Shown: positions 7,656 to 14,851 of the stretch, piece by piece
How positions within the stretch are numbered: position 1 is the stretch's first letter
Layout of the letters: each line of letters begins with the position of its first letter
DNA from: Anaerolineales bacterium
GTDB lineage: Bacteria; Chloroflexota; Anaerolineae; Anaerolineales; UBA4823
Direction of reading: 5' to 3'
Assembly (NCBI GenBank): GCA_016932955.1
Contig: JAFGBV010000205.1
Coordinates: 1-22,627, forward strand
Length of the DNA stretch: 22,627 nucleotides
Position numbers and translations under genes: made by a program
The notes under the pieces: model-generated
What the model saw: only the letters and a program-made list of their open reading frames with translations
What the model was told of the DNA's origin: nothing
Databases searched by the model: none

Positions 7656-8660
7656 TTGATTACGCACTACTGCCCGGCCTGCTGGCATAAAATTGCCGGT
7701 ACGGAAGCGCGCTGCCCGGATTGCGGCTTTGATCTGGCCCAGGACCAGGCGCTGAGCTTTGAAGAAAAGCTGCTGCGTTCCCTGGAACACCCCGTGCCGG
7801 AGAAGCGCTACCTGGCTATCCAGATCCTGGGCCAGTTGGGCAGCCAGGCAGCTCTACCCGGCCTGGAGAAGTTGCTGGACACGGAAGTCAATGATATCTA
7901 CGCGCTGCGGGAGGCCCTGGTAGCTTTGAGTAAGATCCAGGGCCCCCGCAGCCATTTGTTATTACACAAAGCAACAAAACATCCTTTTCAGACCATCCGC
8001 CAACTGGCGGAAAGGCTGGTTGAAATGACCCCACAACCTTGTTTGCTTATCCTTGTCCGTCATGGCCAAACCGAATGGAACCGCGTCGAGCGCTTTCGCG
8101 GCCGCGCCGACGTGCCGCTGAACGAGGCCGGCCTGGCCCAGGCGGAAGCGACCGGGCGGCGCGTGGCAGCCCAATGGACGCCCACGGCTGTCTATGCCAG
8201 CCCACTCTCGCGTGCCGTCAAGACCGCCGAAGCCATCGCCCAACATTTCGATTTGCCGGTGCAGATGCATCCCGGCCTGGCCGATATCGATTACGGCGAG
8301 TGGCAGGGCCTGACGCCCGACGAGGCGCGCCAGCGCTGGCCTGAGCAAGTGGACAACTGGTACTGCCATCCGGAACAAGCACTCATCCCGGCCGGTGAAA
8401 CGCTGGCCGACTTGCGCACGCGCTCCATGCAAACTGTGAACGAGCTGACTGCGAGGCACGCCGGAGAAACGATCGTTCTGGTCGGTCACACCGTGATCAA
8501 CCGCATCATCCTGCTCAGCGTGCTGGGCCTGGGCAACGAGCGCTTTTGGCATCTGAAGCAAGACACCTGCGCCATCAACGTCTTCGAAGCGGAACAGGAT
8601 GATTTTGTGCTTGTATCCCTGAATGACACCTGCCATTTGCTCCAGGAAACGCAGTCGTGA
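7656..8660 (+). CDS. zinc-ribbon/HEAT-repeat/histidine phosphatase (phosphoglycerate mutase-like) fusion
   Basis: One uninterrupted frame of 334 codons from TTG 7656. Residues ~5-28 form a zinc ribbon (CPACW...CPDCGFDL) and ~30-120 are HEAT-like helices (KRYLAIQILGQLG, LREALVALSKI). From ~124 a complete histidine-phosphatase domain follows: LVRHGQTEWN with the catalytic RHG, YASPLSRAVKTAEAIA, DYGEWQG and IVLVGHTVINR. An in-frame ATG at 8025 with GGAAAGG upstream could start the phosphatase alone, giving 211 residues, the usual family size. So this is either a true fusion or two products from one frame. The family includes phosphoglycerate mutases and CobC-type phosphatases; substrate unknown. 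Its position 5 bases after eno, which catalyses the adjoining glycolytic step, suggests co-transcription under the fluoride riboswitch. Confidence 0.85.
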   Translation: MITHYCPACWHKIAGTEARCPDCGFDLAQDQALSFEEKLLRSLEHPVPEKRYLAIQILGQLGSQAALPGLEKLLDTEVNDIYALREALVALSKIQGPRSHLLLHKATKHPFQTIRQLAERLVEMTPQPCLLILVRHGQTEWNRVERFRGRADVPLNEAGLAQAEATGRRVAAQWTPTAVYASPLSRAVKTAEAIAQHFDLPVQMHPGLADIDYGEWQGLTPDEARQRWPEQVDNWYCHPEQALIPAGETLADLRTRSMQTVNELTARHAGETIVLVGHTVINRIILLSVLGLGNERFWHLKQDTCAINVFEAEQDDFVLVSLNDTCHLLQETQS

Positions 8661-8676
8661 TGGAGAGAGGTAGATA

Positions 8677-8850
8677 GTGCCAGGCCCTTATTCCAGGCGC
8701 ACGGATCATCCATACCTGGTTGAAAGTCTGCAAGATTTGCCGGAAGGGCTGCAGAAGTTGGCCGAGCAAGCACTGGGGCCAGCAGATCAACTCTTCTACG
8801 CCCGCCTGCTCCTGATCTTGCTGTATGGCAGGATGTGTGCCTATCCATGA
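8677..8850 (+). CDS. small protein, probably a truncated gene remnant
   Basis: A 57-codon frame starting at GTG 8677 with a good ribosome binding site, GGAGAGAGG, 6 bases upstream. It begins 16 bases after the phosphatase-fusion stop. The product starts MPGPYSRRTDHPYLVESLQD, continues LPEGLQKLAEQALGPADQ and ends in a hydrophobic Leu-rich tail. The HPYLVxSLxxLPExLxxLAEQALGP pattern is familiar to me as the start of larger Chloroflexota proteins, so this is likely the 5' stub of a longer gene. That parentage is recalled, not shown by the sequence. Function unknown. Confidence 0.5.
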   Translation: MPGPYSRRTDHPYLVESLQDLPEGLQKLAEQALGPADQLFYARLLLILLYGRMCAYP

Positions 8851-9202
8851 GAAGAGATAACTGCGCAGTTGATCACCAGGTGACGATGGAGCATGAAAAG
8901 GCCCAGGCCTGGCTGACTTTGCGGTCGAGTAAGGCGTGACCTCTTGACGATCGGGTGTCGAGAGCGTATTCCACTGGCCACTTTTCATTGCGCTTGAGCT
9001 TTTCAACATTTGTTGAATTTAAAAGGCATCGATAGCCGCTTGGCGAATTAACATGCAGGTTGAATGACCTTTAGGTTAATTAACCTGTGGTGATAGATCA
9101 AAACGCCGATAAACTCCTAATTCGGAGTTTCATTTTGCAAGTGGGAGTTTATTTTCGGAGTTTATGAAGCTAAGAGATGCAGGGAAAGCGCCGTCGCAGT
9201 GT
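8851..9202. other. gene-poor stretch with palindrome and GGAGTTT repeats
   Basis: No convincing gene. Two structured pieces are visible. A perfect 14-bp palindrome AGGTTAATTAACCT lies at 9073-9086. AAACTCC (9111-9117) faces GGAGTTT at 9124-9130, which recurs at 9144-9150 and 9157-9163. Together they look like the operator or start region of a lost gene. The stretch ends at the border of repeat copy C. Confidence 0.4.
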
Positions 9203-9631
9203 CAATTAAGTGATTCACGAACATCCTTCACAAACAGGACGGTCTTGGTCTGGTACAGCTTGCGTCGCTCCAACGCCTTCTCGATCACTTCGCGCAGATC
9301 GGCCTTGCCCACCAGCACTGCGGAGAGAGTCTCGAAATGGCTCTTGGTCTGGTTGGCGATCACCATCGCCTAAGCATCTGTTCTGTAGATGCCGTGGTCT
9401 TGCCCGTCCCCGGCGGGCCCCACAGGATGATGGATGAGAACAGCCGGTCGGCCTCGATAGCGCAGCGCAGTGCGATGCTACGCATCGCCGCTTGCCCGGG
9501 CCGAGGTTGTCCTCCTGGCCAACGTACTCGTCCAGGCTGCGAAGCGTTCCGCAGGAACGCCGCGCATTGCGCGCCGCCAGGGGGGCTTCGTTGCGCATGC
9601 GGGTTTCGTGGGCGTGGGTGAAGAGATCCAT
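9203..9631 (-). repeat. rarA-derived repeat, copy C
   Basis: Read from ATG 9631 on the minus strand the fragment begins MDLFTHAHETRMRNEAPLAA, then RSLDEYVGQEDNLGPGK, close to the RarA family. A frameshift follows, then a Walker A region (LWGPPGTGKTT) in another frame and the common end DVRESLN. It carries palindromes at 9544-9560 and 9472-9488 (both 7-3-7) and 9374-9392 (6-7-6), but lacks the GCCAAC-TGC-GTTGGC palindrome found in copies A and B. At that site it keeps the canonical RarA sequence, so it may be closer to the ancestral state. Left border CAATTAAGTGATTC is shared. Confidence 0.8.
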
Positions 9632-9725
9632 GGGCACGTTATAACGCGAATGGTCTTCTGATCTTTGCCTGAGTTGCAGCCGCACCTGAGAGGTTGCCTG
9701 GTCGGTTAGAGAGGATAAAAAGCAC

Positions 9726-9755
9726 TTGACTTGAAGAAATGATTGGATGTACAGT
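9726..9755 (+). promoter_or_regulatory. possible promoter of the BNR lipoprotein gene
   Basis: TTGACT (9726-9731) and TACAGT (9750-9755) with an 18-base spacer, about 88 bases upstream of the chosen start. Plausible but only moderately close to consensus. Confidence 0.35.
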
Positions 9756-9843
9756 GATGTTAATAAAAGTCTTTTCTCGATCAAGTTGCGTGGCTGTCAA
9801 ATTGAATATCATCAACGCACAAGCCACAGAAGGAGTGTGCGAG

Positions 9844-12291
9844 ATGAAGAAAAACTTGGCTTATATCCTGTTGTCTGTTGTGATTCCCCTGACAGCCATC
9901 AGCACCCTGTTCATCCTTCTAGGATGTGCTCGCCCAAATGATGCCAGGAGTGTGTTGGCTGCTCCGCTAGAAATCATTACGCCCAGCGTACTTGCTGTTG
10001 AACCTGTTTTCGCCCCCAATGATCTGGACACCCCGGCTGTGATTCTAGGCACGGGGTTTGCTGCGGTGCTCTCCGGCACGCAGGTGATTACGCCGCCGAC
10101 TGCTTACCTGGGAAATGCTGCACTGAGTGACGTGATCTGGGTGAGCACCACCACGCTGAGCGCCACCGTCCCCTGGGGGCTGGAGCCGGGCGCCTACACC
10201 CTGACCGTAGCCAATCCGGATGGCGGGACGGGCAGTCTCCCTAATGCCTTTACCGTGACCCAGGGCATTGGGGTTTGGACGACCAACGGGCCGTATGGGG
10301 GACATGTCGGGCACCTCGAAATACATCCCCTGAATCCCAATACCATCTTTGCCTGGCTTGGAGAGGTCGGAACTTTCGTCAGCTACGATTCAGGAGCACA
10401 TTGGGAGTTGGTTCTCAGAAATCTAAAGCATAAAGCATACTTCGAATTCGACGCCCAGGATGCAGATGTGTTCTATACAGGCGATGTGTCCAATTTTTAC
10501 CGTACCCTGGATAACGCCCAGACTTGGGAAATTGTCAATGAGCGCGCCGGCGGCTGGCCGTATTACGCCCCGGCAGCGCACCCCACCCTGCCCGGCGTGA
10601 TCATCGCTGCTTTCACTACCGGCGATTTCCCCGATCTGGAGGGCGGTATCTTTCGCTCGGATGACTATGGCAGCAACTGGTACCTGCTGACCAACGAACT
10701 GACCGATACCCATATTACCAGCCTGGCAATCCACCCTGTGCTCACACAGACGCTGCTGGCGGGCACCGCCAATGGCAACCTCTTTTACAGCCTGGATGGC
10801 GGAACCACTTGGGACTGCACATTCCAACTGCCTGGCCCGGTGAGCCGCGTTTATTTTAACCCTTTCGAGCCGTTGCAGGCCTGGGCCACCACAGGCGGCT
10901 GGGGCGAGGTGGATGAACCGCAAGATCTCTATAGAAGTGAAGATTTGCTCCATTGGATTCCTATAAGCGTTGACGAAAATATCACTTTCGCTAACCGCTA
11001 CGGCTGGGATATGGATTTCGCTTCCGGCACGATTTGGGCGACTACGTCAGGTTCTTATTTCAGCACCGACGGCGGCGATATCTGGACGCCATTGAGCACG
11101 GATGGATGCGATCCGCCCTGGCAACTGGAAATCAATCCAGAGAACCCGCTGGAGATGTACGGCGCACCCTGCGGAAGGGGCGTTTGTAAGAGTGTGGACG
11201 GCGGTCTAAACTGGCAGCCGGCGAACGAAGGTCTGGCCGGTATCATTCCTGGGGGAATGGCTGTTTCTCCCTCTGATCCCGACACCCTTTACGTGCGCGC
11301 CGGTTTGGATTTGGTTAAAAGCAATAATGGAGGCCAGTCCTGGCGGGTGCTTCTCAGTGTCGGAGGTTCTCCTGCAATCGGGTTGGCGGTAGATCCCTTC
11401 GACCCAGATCAGGTTTATGCAATTAGCCATTCCAGCAACGATGGCGGGGAGACCTGGCACCCAATGATCTTCACCCTGCCCATCACTTACTGTGGTTGGC
11501 TCAATGATGTTCCCGTTGTTGCCCCGCACCCCAGCCAGCCGGGGCGGGTCCTGGCAGTGGTGAGCATCTGGCCCGAGGAATATTCGTCGGTGATTTACGG
11601 GTTGATCTATGCCACCGACGATTACGGCGAGCACTGGCGCTGGCTGGAAGGTGCGCTGCTGCCCGCCTGGACGGGTAAGTTGGCTTACGACGCTGTCGAT
11701 CCCAATCTGGTTTACGCCGCAACCTCGGGCGCCGGGGCCTGGAAGAGCGGGGATGGCGGACAGACCTGGCAGGTTATGCTCCAGCCAGGGGGCCAGAACA
11801 TCATCTCCGAAGTACTCGCCCACCCGGCCATCGCCAGCAAGGTGTACGCCTGGTATCAGGAGTCAGATCAATCGCGCGGCTTGTACGTCTCGGAGGACGC
11901 TGGCGAAACATGGACATTCTTGCTCGATCCTGCCACACCACCGCTCTTCTTCTCTCCTGCTGCGCCATACTGGCTGTATGGGGCCTGCAGCTACGACAAT
12001 CTGTTATACCTGTGCCGCAGTCGGGATGGCGGCTACAACTGGGGACCGGTCATTGAAGTCCCTACATTCATCCAGGTATTGGACGGCGGGACAGATGGCG
12101 AACGCCTGATCCTGTATATTGGCACGGCAGGTGGTTTCGTGTCCAGCCTGCCCGGGGTGCAGATAACCAGTGTTCTGGATACCATCCCCGGCCGCGGTAA
12201 TCTGCTCGGTGCTGGTGTGTACCGTCTCACCACACGTTTGCCCACAGAATGGGTGTACCTGCCACTACTTTCCAGGGTTTCTGTTCCTTAG
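9844..12291 (+). CDS. secreted BNR/sortilin-type repeat lipoprotein with IPT/TIG domain
   Basis: An 815-residue predicted exported protein. The N-terminus MKKNLAYILLSVVIPLTAIS ends in a lipobox LLGC near residue 27, indicating lipidation and surface anchoring. Residues ~45-140 look like an IPT/TIG immunoglobulin-like domain (GTGFAAVLSGTQV, GAYTLTVANPDGGTG). The rest is a series of BNR/Ycf48-like beta-propeller repeats recognisable by SxDGGxTW variants: SYDSGAHW, SDDYGSNW, SLDGGTTW, STDGGDIW, SVDGGLNW, SNNGGQSW, SGDGGQTW, SEDAGETW, SRDGGYNW. The C-terminus ends WVYLPLLSRVSVP; a YLPL-type tail is common on exported Anaerolineae proteins in my experience. ATG 9844 is chosen because AGGAG lies 8 bases upstream and the signal peptide starts there. 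Such proteins are often glycan-binding or glycosidase-like; no enzymatic site is evident. Confidence 0.85.
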   Translation: MKKNLAYILLSVVIPLTAISTLFILLGCARPNDARSVLAAPLEIITPSVLAVEPVFAPNDLDTPAVILGTGFAAVLSGTQVITPPTAYLGNAALSDVIWVSTTTLSATVPWGLEPGAYTLTVANPDGGTGSLPNAFTVTQGIGVWTTNGPYGGHVGHLEIHPLNPNTIFAWLGEVGTFVSYDSGAHWELVLRNLKHKAYFEFDAQDADVFYTGDVSNFYRTLDNAQTWEIVNERAGGWPYYAPAAHPTLPGVIIAAFTTGDFPDLEGGIFRSDDYGSNWYLLTNELTDTHITSLAIHPVLTQTLLAGTANGNLFYSLDGGTTWDCTFQLPGPVSRVYFNPFEPLQAWATTGGWGEVDEPQDLYRSEDLLHWIPISVDENITFANRYGWDMDFASGTIWATTSGSYFSTDGGDIWTPLSTDGCDPPWQLEINPENPLEMYGAPCGRGVCKSVDGGLNWQPANEGLAGIIPGGMAVSPSDPDTLYVRAGLDLVKSNNGGQSWRVLLSVGGSPAIGLAVDPFDPDQVYAISHSSNDGGETWHPMIFTLPITYCGWLNDVPVVAPHPSQPGRVLAVVSIWPEEYSSVIYGLIYATDDYGEHWRWLEGALLPAWTGKLAYDAVDPNLVYAATSGAGAWKSGDGGQTWQVMLQPGGQNIISEVLAHPAIASKVYAWYQESDQSRGLYVSEDAGETWTFLLDPATPPLFFSPAAPYWLYGACSYDNLLYLCRSRDGGYNWGPVIEVPTFIQVLDGGTDGERLILYIGTAGGFVSSLPGVQITSVLDTIPGRGNLLGAGVYRLTTRLPTEWVYLPLLSRVSVP

Positions 12292-12530
12292 GAACGGTTG
12301 GTGAGGGGAATCGATCCGGGTGGACGGACGATACAACGAGCAGTAGATGGGGCTGCGCGGCGGGACAGGATCTTCAACAATCGCCTGACCTCGGCGTGGA
12401 GCCGACTGCGCTATCATGAGCGGTCGCCAAGTAGGTCAAGCCAGTCATTGAGGCTTTACTCGGAGTAGGCAGGCCAGAGTCGCGCGGCGGCACACGCCGT
12501 AACGTTGGATGAGAAATGCCCATAAAGTCG

Positions 12531-12539
12531 TGATACAAT
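12531..12539 (+). promoter_or_regulatory. extended -10 promoter giving a probable leaderless transcript
   Basis: TGATACAAT is an extended -10 element (TG, one base, TACAAT at 12534-12539). The ATG of the next gene is at 12546, where transcription should begin, and no ribosome binding site fits between. No good -35 is visible, which is compatible with an extended -10. Confidence 0.55.
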
Positions 12540-12545
12540 TTTGTT

Positions 12546-12815
12546 ATGAGCGTGCTGCAAACGCCCTATTTCATCTGGGATTACGACCTCACCGAGGCCG
12601 ATATCCGGGCGATTTTACGTGGGGATGATGAAGAGCAAAAAGCCTGGATTGTGGCACGGCTGTTAGAGTCTGCGCGTTATGAAGACATCTGGCAGTACAT
12701 TTCTCTGGCAGAACTGCGCGCCATCTTCCCAAAACTCCAATTGAAGCCCCAGGTGCGTGCGGCTTGGGAGTTTGCTTTGCTTGTTTGGGCTGCCGAGCCG
12801 TCCCATGAACGCTAG
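12546..12815 (+). CDS. small conserved partner of an AbiEii-type protein (putative antitoxin)
   Basis: An 89-residue protein, MSVLQTPYFIWDYDLTEADI onward, with an acidic N-terminal half (LRGDDEEQKAWIVARLLESA) and a helical centre (YEDIWQYISLAELRAIFPKL). I recognise this type as the small upstream companion of AbiEii-like nucleotidyltransferases, but it lacks the winged-helix domain of classical AbiEi antitoxins. It overlaps the following gene by 11 bases, indicating translational coupling. The start is fixed by the extended -10 promoter, which would put the transcript 5' end at or next to the ATG. The antitoxin role is inferred from context only. Confidence 0.7.
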   Translation: MSVLQTPYFIWDYDLTEADIRAILRGDDEEQKAWIVARLLESARYEDIWQYISLAELRAIFPKLQLKPQVRAAWEFALLVWAAEPSHER

Positions 12816-13461
12816 CTTCGCTCTGCAAGACCGTTTTCTGGAGCGTTTCTTTGCCGGGCCGCTGGCTGAACATTTCTACCTGACCGGCGGCACAGCCCTG
12901 GCGCGCTTCTATTTTCATCATCGCGAGAGCATGGACCTGGATTTGTTCACCAATGACTTTGGCCAAGATTTTGCTCAAGTCAATCAAACGGTTCTGGGCA
13001 TCTTACATGCTTTGGAACTTCAGATCACCAGCCAGGTAGTGACCGATACATTTATCCAATACATTATGGCAGACCAGGTCGGAGTTTCCTTGAAAGTGGA
13101 TCTGGTAAAAGATGTTCCCGTTCACTTTGGCGATCTATTAACCAGGGGTGGAGTCCGGTTAGACAGTCTGGAGAACATCGGCGCGAACAAAATCCTGGCC
13201 GTTTTCGGGCGCACCGATGCCAAGGATTTTATTGACCTGTACTGGATATTGCACCATACCGAGCTGAAATTTGAACAGCTATTTCAGCAAGCAAAACAGA
13301 AAGATTTAGGGCTTTCAGAGTTTTACCTGGCCTATGCACTGCAAAATGTTGAGAAAATTCGGCTGTTCCCACGCATGTTGCTGCCCCTACCTTGGGAGGA
13401 AGTGAAAGCTTACTTCCAGGCGATTGCTCGAGAGTTGCTTAACCGCATCAAGCCCAATTAA
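12805..13461 (+). CDS. AbiEii/AbiGii-type nucleotidyltransferase (putative toxin)
   Basis: A 218-residue protein of the AbiEii/DUF1814 family. The family signature is FYLTGGTALARFYFHHRESM then DLDLF: GGTAL at 28-32, HR at 39-40 and the metal-binding Asp residues at 44 and 46. A later stretch, NIGANKILAVFGRTDAKDFIDLYWIL, matches the conserved Lys and D-x-x-D/DLYW region. In type IV AbiE systems this enzyme is the toxin, reported to act through nucleotide transfer to RNA. ATG 12805 is chosen, as it overlaps the upstream gene by 11 bases; a longer in-frame extension upstream is not family-like. Its stop TAA lies inside the border sequence CAATTAAGTGATTC of repeat copy D, so the repeat supplies the final bases of the gene. 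Confidence 0.85.
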   Translation: MNASFALQDRFLERFFAGPLAEHFYLTGGTALARFYFHHRESMDLDLFTNDFGQDFAQVNQTVLGILHALELQITSQVVTDTFIQYIMADQVGVSLKVDLVKDVPVHFGDLLTRGGVRLDSLENIGANKILAVFGRTDAKDFIDLYWILHHTELKFEQLFQQAKQKDLGLSEFYLAYALQNVEKIRLFPRMLLPLPWEEVKAYFQAIARELLNRIKPN

Positions 13462-13540
13462 GTGATTCACGAACATCTTTCACGAAAAGGAGTGTTTTTT
13501 TAGCGTACAGCTTGCGCCGCTCCAGTGCGGCCTCGGTTAC
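13455..13540 (-). repeat. rarA-derived repeat, copy D (short)
   Basis: Only the end of the repeat distal to the rarA start survives. On the minus strand it reads EAALERRKLYAKKTLLFVKD then VRESLN, and shares the border CAATTAAGTGATTC with copies A-C. The rest of the rarA fragment is missing; beyond 13540 the sequence is unrelated. Confidence 0.75.
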
Positions 13541-13555
13541 GCAATCAACTCCCTG

Positions 13556-13585
13556 TTGTATTGGTGGACTTTTTGGTTTTACAAT
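13556..13585 (+). promoter_or_regulatory. possible promoter of the RDD gene
   Basis: TTGTAT (13556-13561) and TACAAT (13580-13585) with an 18-base spacer, about 118 bases before the RDD start. It begins 16 bases past the edge of repeat copy D. Confidence 0.35.
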
Positions 13586-13702
13586 GTGTACAGGCCCTCG
13601 TGGAGGGTTGAAATCGGCTTCAGCATTGGCTCTGGTCACCATACCAATCCTAAATTTGTTCGCCTGCCCTGTAAGGGAAAACAATGAGAAGGAAACAATC
13701 GT

Positions 13703-14059
13703 ATGTCTACCCCCGAAAGAACACAACCCAGCATCTGGCGACGTATCGCCGCCTATCTTCTTGATTACTTTGTCCTGTCTGTGGTGCTAGCCTCTTTGCA
13801 GGGAATTATTTTCCTGGTAGGTCGTGGCTTCCCCTACAACCTTCTGCATACTGGCCTGCAGATTGAATTGTGGGTGTTTTCGAGTGTCTCTTTGCCAGTT
13901 TGGTTTTATCCTGGCCTACGTTCAGGCATCATTGTTGTGTATGTTCTGATTGGAATATATATCATAACAATGTTCTTGAACCAACGGCGGCAAAGCGTCC
14001 ACGATCTAATTGCGCGCACAATAGTAGTTGATACTCGCAAGAAAGAGAATGCCCGATAA
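13703..14059 (+). CDS. RDD-family membrane protein
   Basis: A 118-residue membrane protein. WRRIAAYLLDYFVLSVVLAS at about 12-31 carries the R and D of the RDD motif at the start of the first membrane helix. One or two further hydrophobic segments follow (IELWVFSSVSLPVW, IIVVYVLIGIYIITMF), and RRQSVHDLIARTIVV near 94-108 is the typical C-terminal RDD signature. It is short for the family and lacks the usual TPGK central element, so the loop between the two signatures may have been deleted. A purine-rich GAGAAGGAAA precedes the ATG. Some RDD proteins have been linked to ion transport; nothing here specifies a substrate. Confidence 0.8.
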   Translation: MSTPERTQPSIWRRIAAYLLDYFVLSVVLASLQGIIFLVGRGFPYNLLHTGLQIELWVFSSVSLPVWFYPGLRSGIIVVYVLIGIYIITMFLNQRRQSVHDLIARTIVVDTRKKENAR

Positions 14060-14089
14060 AATTGACGGGATAACCCTAAAAATTTGTGA

Positions 14090-14121
14090 TTGACCAGTAT
14101 ATCATTATATGATATACTGGT
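14090..14121 (+). promoter_or_regulatory. padR promoter overlapped by 29-bp palindromic operator
   Basis: TTGACC (14090-14095), 17 bases, TATACT (14113-14118): a near-consensus promoter. A perfect palindrome with 13-base arms ACCAGTATATCAT and ATGATATACTGGT around TAT occupies 14093-14121, covering the spacer and -10. A dimeric repressor bound here would exclude RNA polymerase, implying autorepression by the adjacent PadR protein. Confidence 0.85.
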
Positions 14122-14142
14122 AGCAAACCAGGAAACCTGACG

Positions 14143-14556
14143 ATGGCGCGTAAAAATGCAACTACAGGCGATATCGTTGAGCGCATGCTGGATGAATGGA
14201 AAGGGGGTATGCTTACTTACTGGGTGTTGGGTCTTCTTACCCTGCGGCCTATGTATGGTTTGGAGATCAAAAAAGAAATTGAGCAAAGCTCGGAAGGAAA
14301 GATCATGCTGGGAGTAAGCACCATCTACCAACTTTTGCGCCGATTGGAAAAGCGAAGTATGGTCACCAGCCATTGGGAAAAGAGCCAGCAAGGCCCTCCC
14401 CGAGCTTACTATGAAACTACCCCAGAAGGCAGAGCCATCGTTCTCCGGTTTATCGAAGAAGTCCTTTCTCCTACCAGTCCTATTCCAAATGCGCTGGGAA
14501 GATTAACCCAGCAGATCGGGGTTCGATCGATGGAAAGGGGTGACAGAAATGGATAA
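14143..14556 (+). CDS. PadR-family transcriptional regulator
   Basis: A 137-residue winged-helix repressor of the PadR family. LTYWVLGLLTLRPMYGLEIK at 24-43, VSTIYQLLRRLEKRSMVTSH at 58-77 and RAYYETTPEGRAIV at 87-100 match the PadR DNA-binding domain (helix-turn-helix plus wing). It is of the short class with little C-terminal extension. PadR proteins usually respond to small molecules or stress and repress their own operon; a perfect 29-bp palindrome over its promoter supports this. AGGAAA precedes the ATG. The downstream small gene overlaps its 3' end by 8 bases, and two CPBP protease genes follow in the same direction, forming a probable operon. Confidence 0.9.
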   Translation: MARKNATTGDIVERMLDEWKGGMLTYWVLGLLTLRPMYGLEIKKEIEQSSEGKIMLGVSTIYQLLRRLEKRSMVTSHWEKSQQGPPRAYYETTPEGRAIVLRFIEEVLSPTSPIPNALGRLTQQIGVRSMERGDRNG

Positions 14557-14782
14557 TATCTCAAAGGAACAGGCGTTATCTATCTGCGAGCAGGTTCGCG
14601 CCGAAAACCACCACAAGTGGTACACCTACCAGGCCTGGTGGTGCTGGGGCTGCACCGCCTTTACCAAAGGCGATCCAGCGAAACGTTGCTTTGCTGCCAC
14701 ACCCGATAACCGTGGCTGTCTTCAGGTTAACAAGCACCTCAAGCAAACCTCAGACCCGAAAACACAGGAAATCCAGCGGTAG
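14549..14782 (+). CDS. small Cys-rich protein of unknown function
   Basis: A 77-residue soluble protein with five Cys residues (13, 32, 35, 47, 57) and many aromatic residues in HHKWYTYQAWWCWGC. C32-x2-C35 together with C47, C57 and nearby His could bind a metal, but no named zinc-finger family is recognised. ATG 14549 is preferred over GTG 14540 because GGAAAGGGG ends 8 bases before it. It overlaps padR by 8 bases, so it is translated with the regulator and is probably part of the same repressed unit. It may act as a co-sensor, but that is a guess from position and Cys content. Confidence 0.65.
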   Translation: MDNISKEQALSICEQVRAENHHKWYTYQAWWCWGCTAFTKGDPAKRCFAATPDNRGCLQVNKHLKQTSDPKTQEIQR

Positions 14783-14851
14783 TCTGCATAATTTGCTGGC
14801 TCTGCTGCGGTCAAGGTCTACAAAAAACATTTCTTTTGAGGAGTGAGTAAA

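Noticed and set aside
8025..8660. Separate phosphatase gene as the only annotation
   Set aside because: The frame is continuous with a sensible zinc-ribbon/HEAT part, so a single entry with an alternative internal start is safer.
9739..9843. Upstream extension of the BNR lipoprotein
   Set aside because: The signal peptide and ribosome binding site place the start at 9844; the extension would put 35 non-signal residues before the lipobox.
12292..12530. tRNA or structured RNA in the gap after the BNR gene
   Set aside because: No cloverleaf or T-loop consensus could be built; only a weak GTTCC-TTA-GGAAC hairpin at the gene end is visible.
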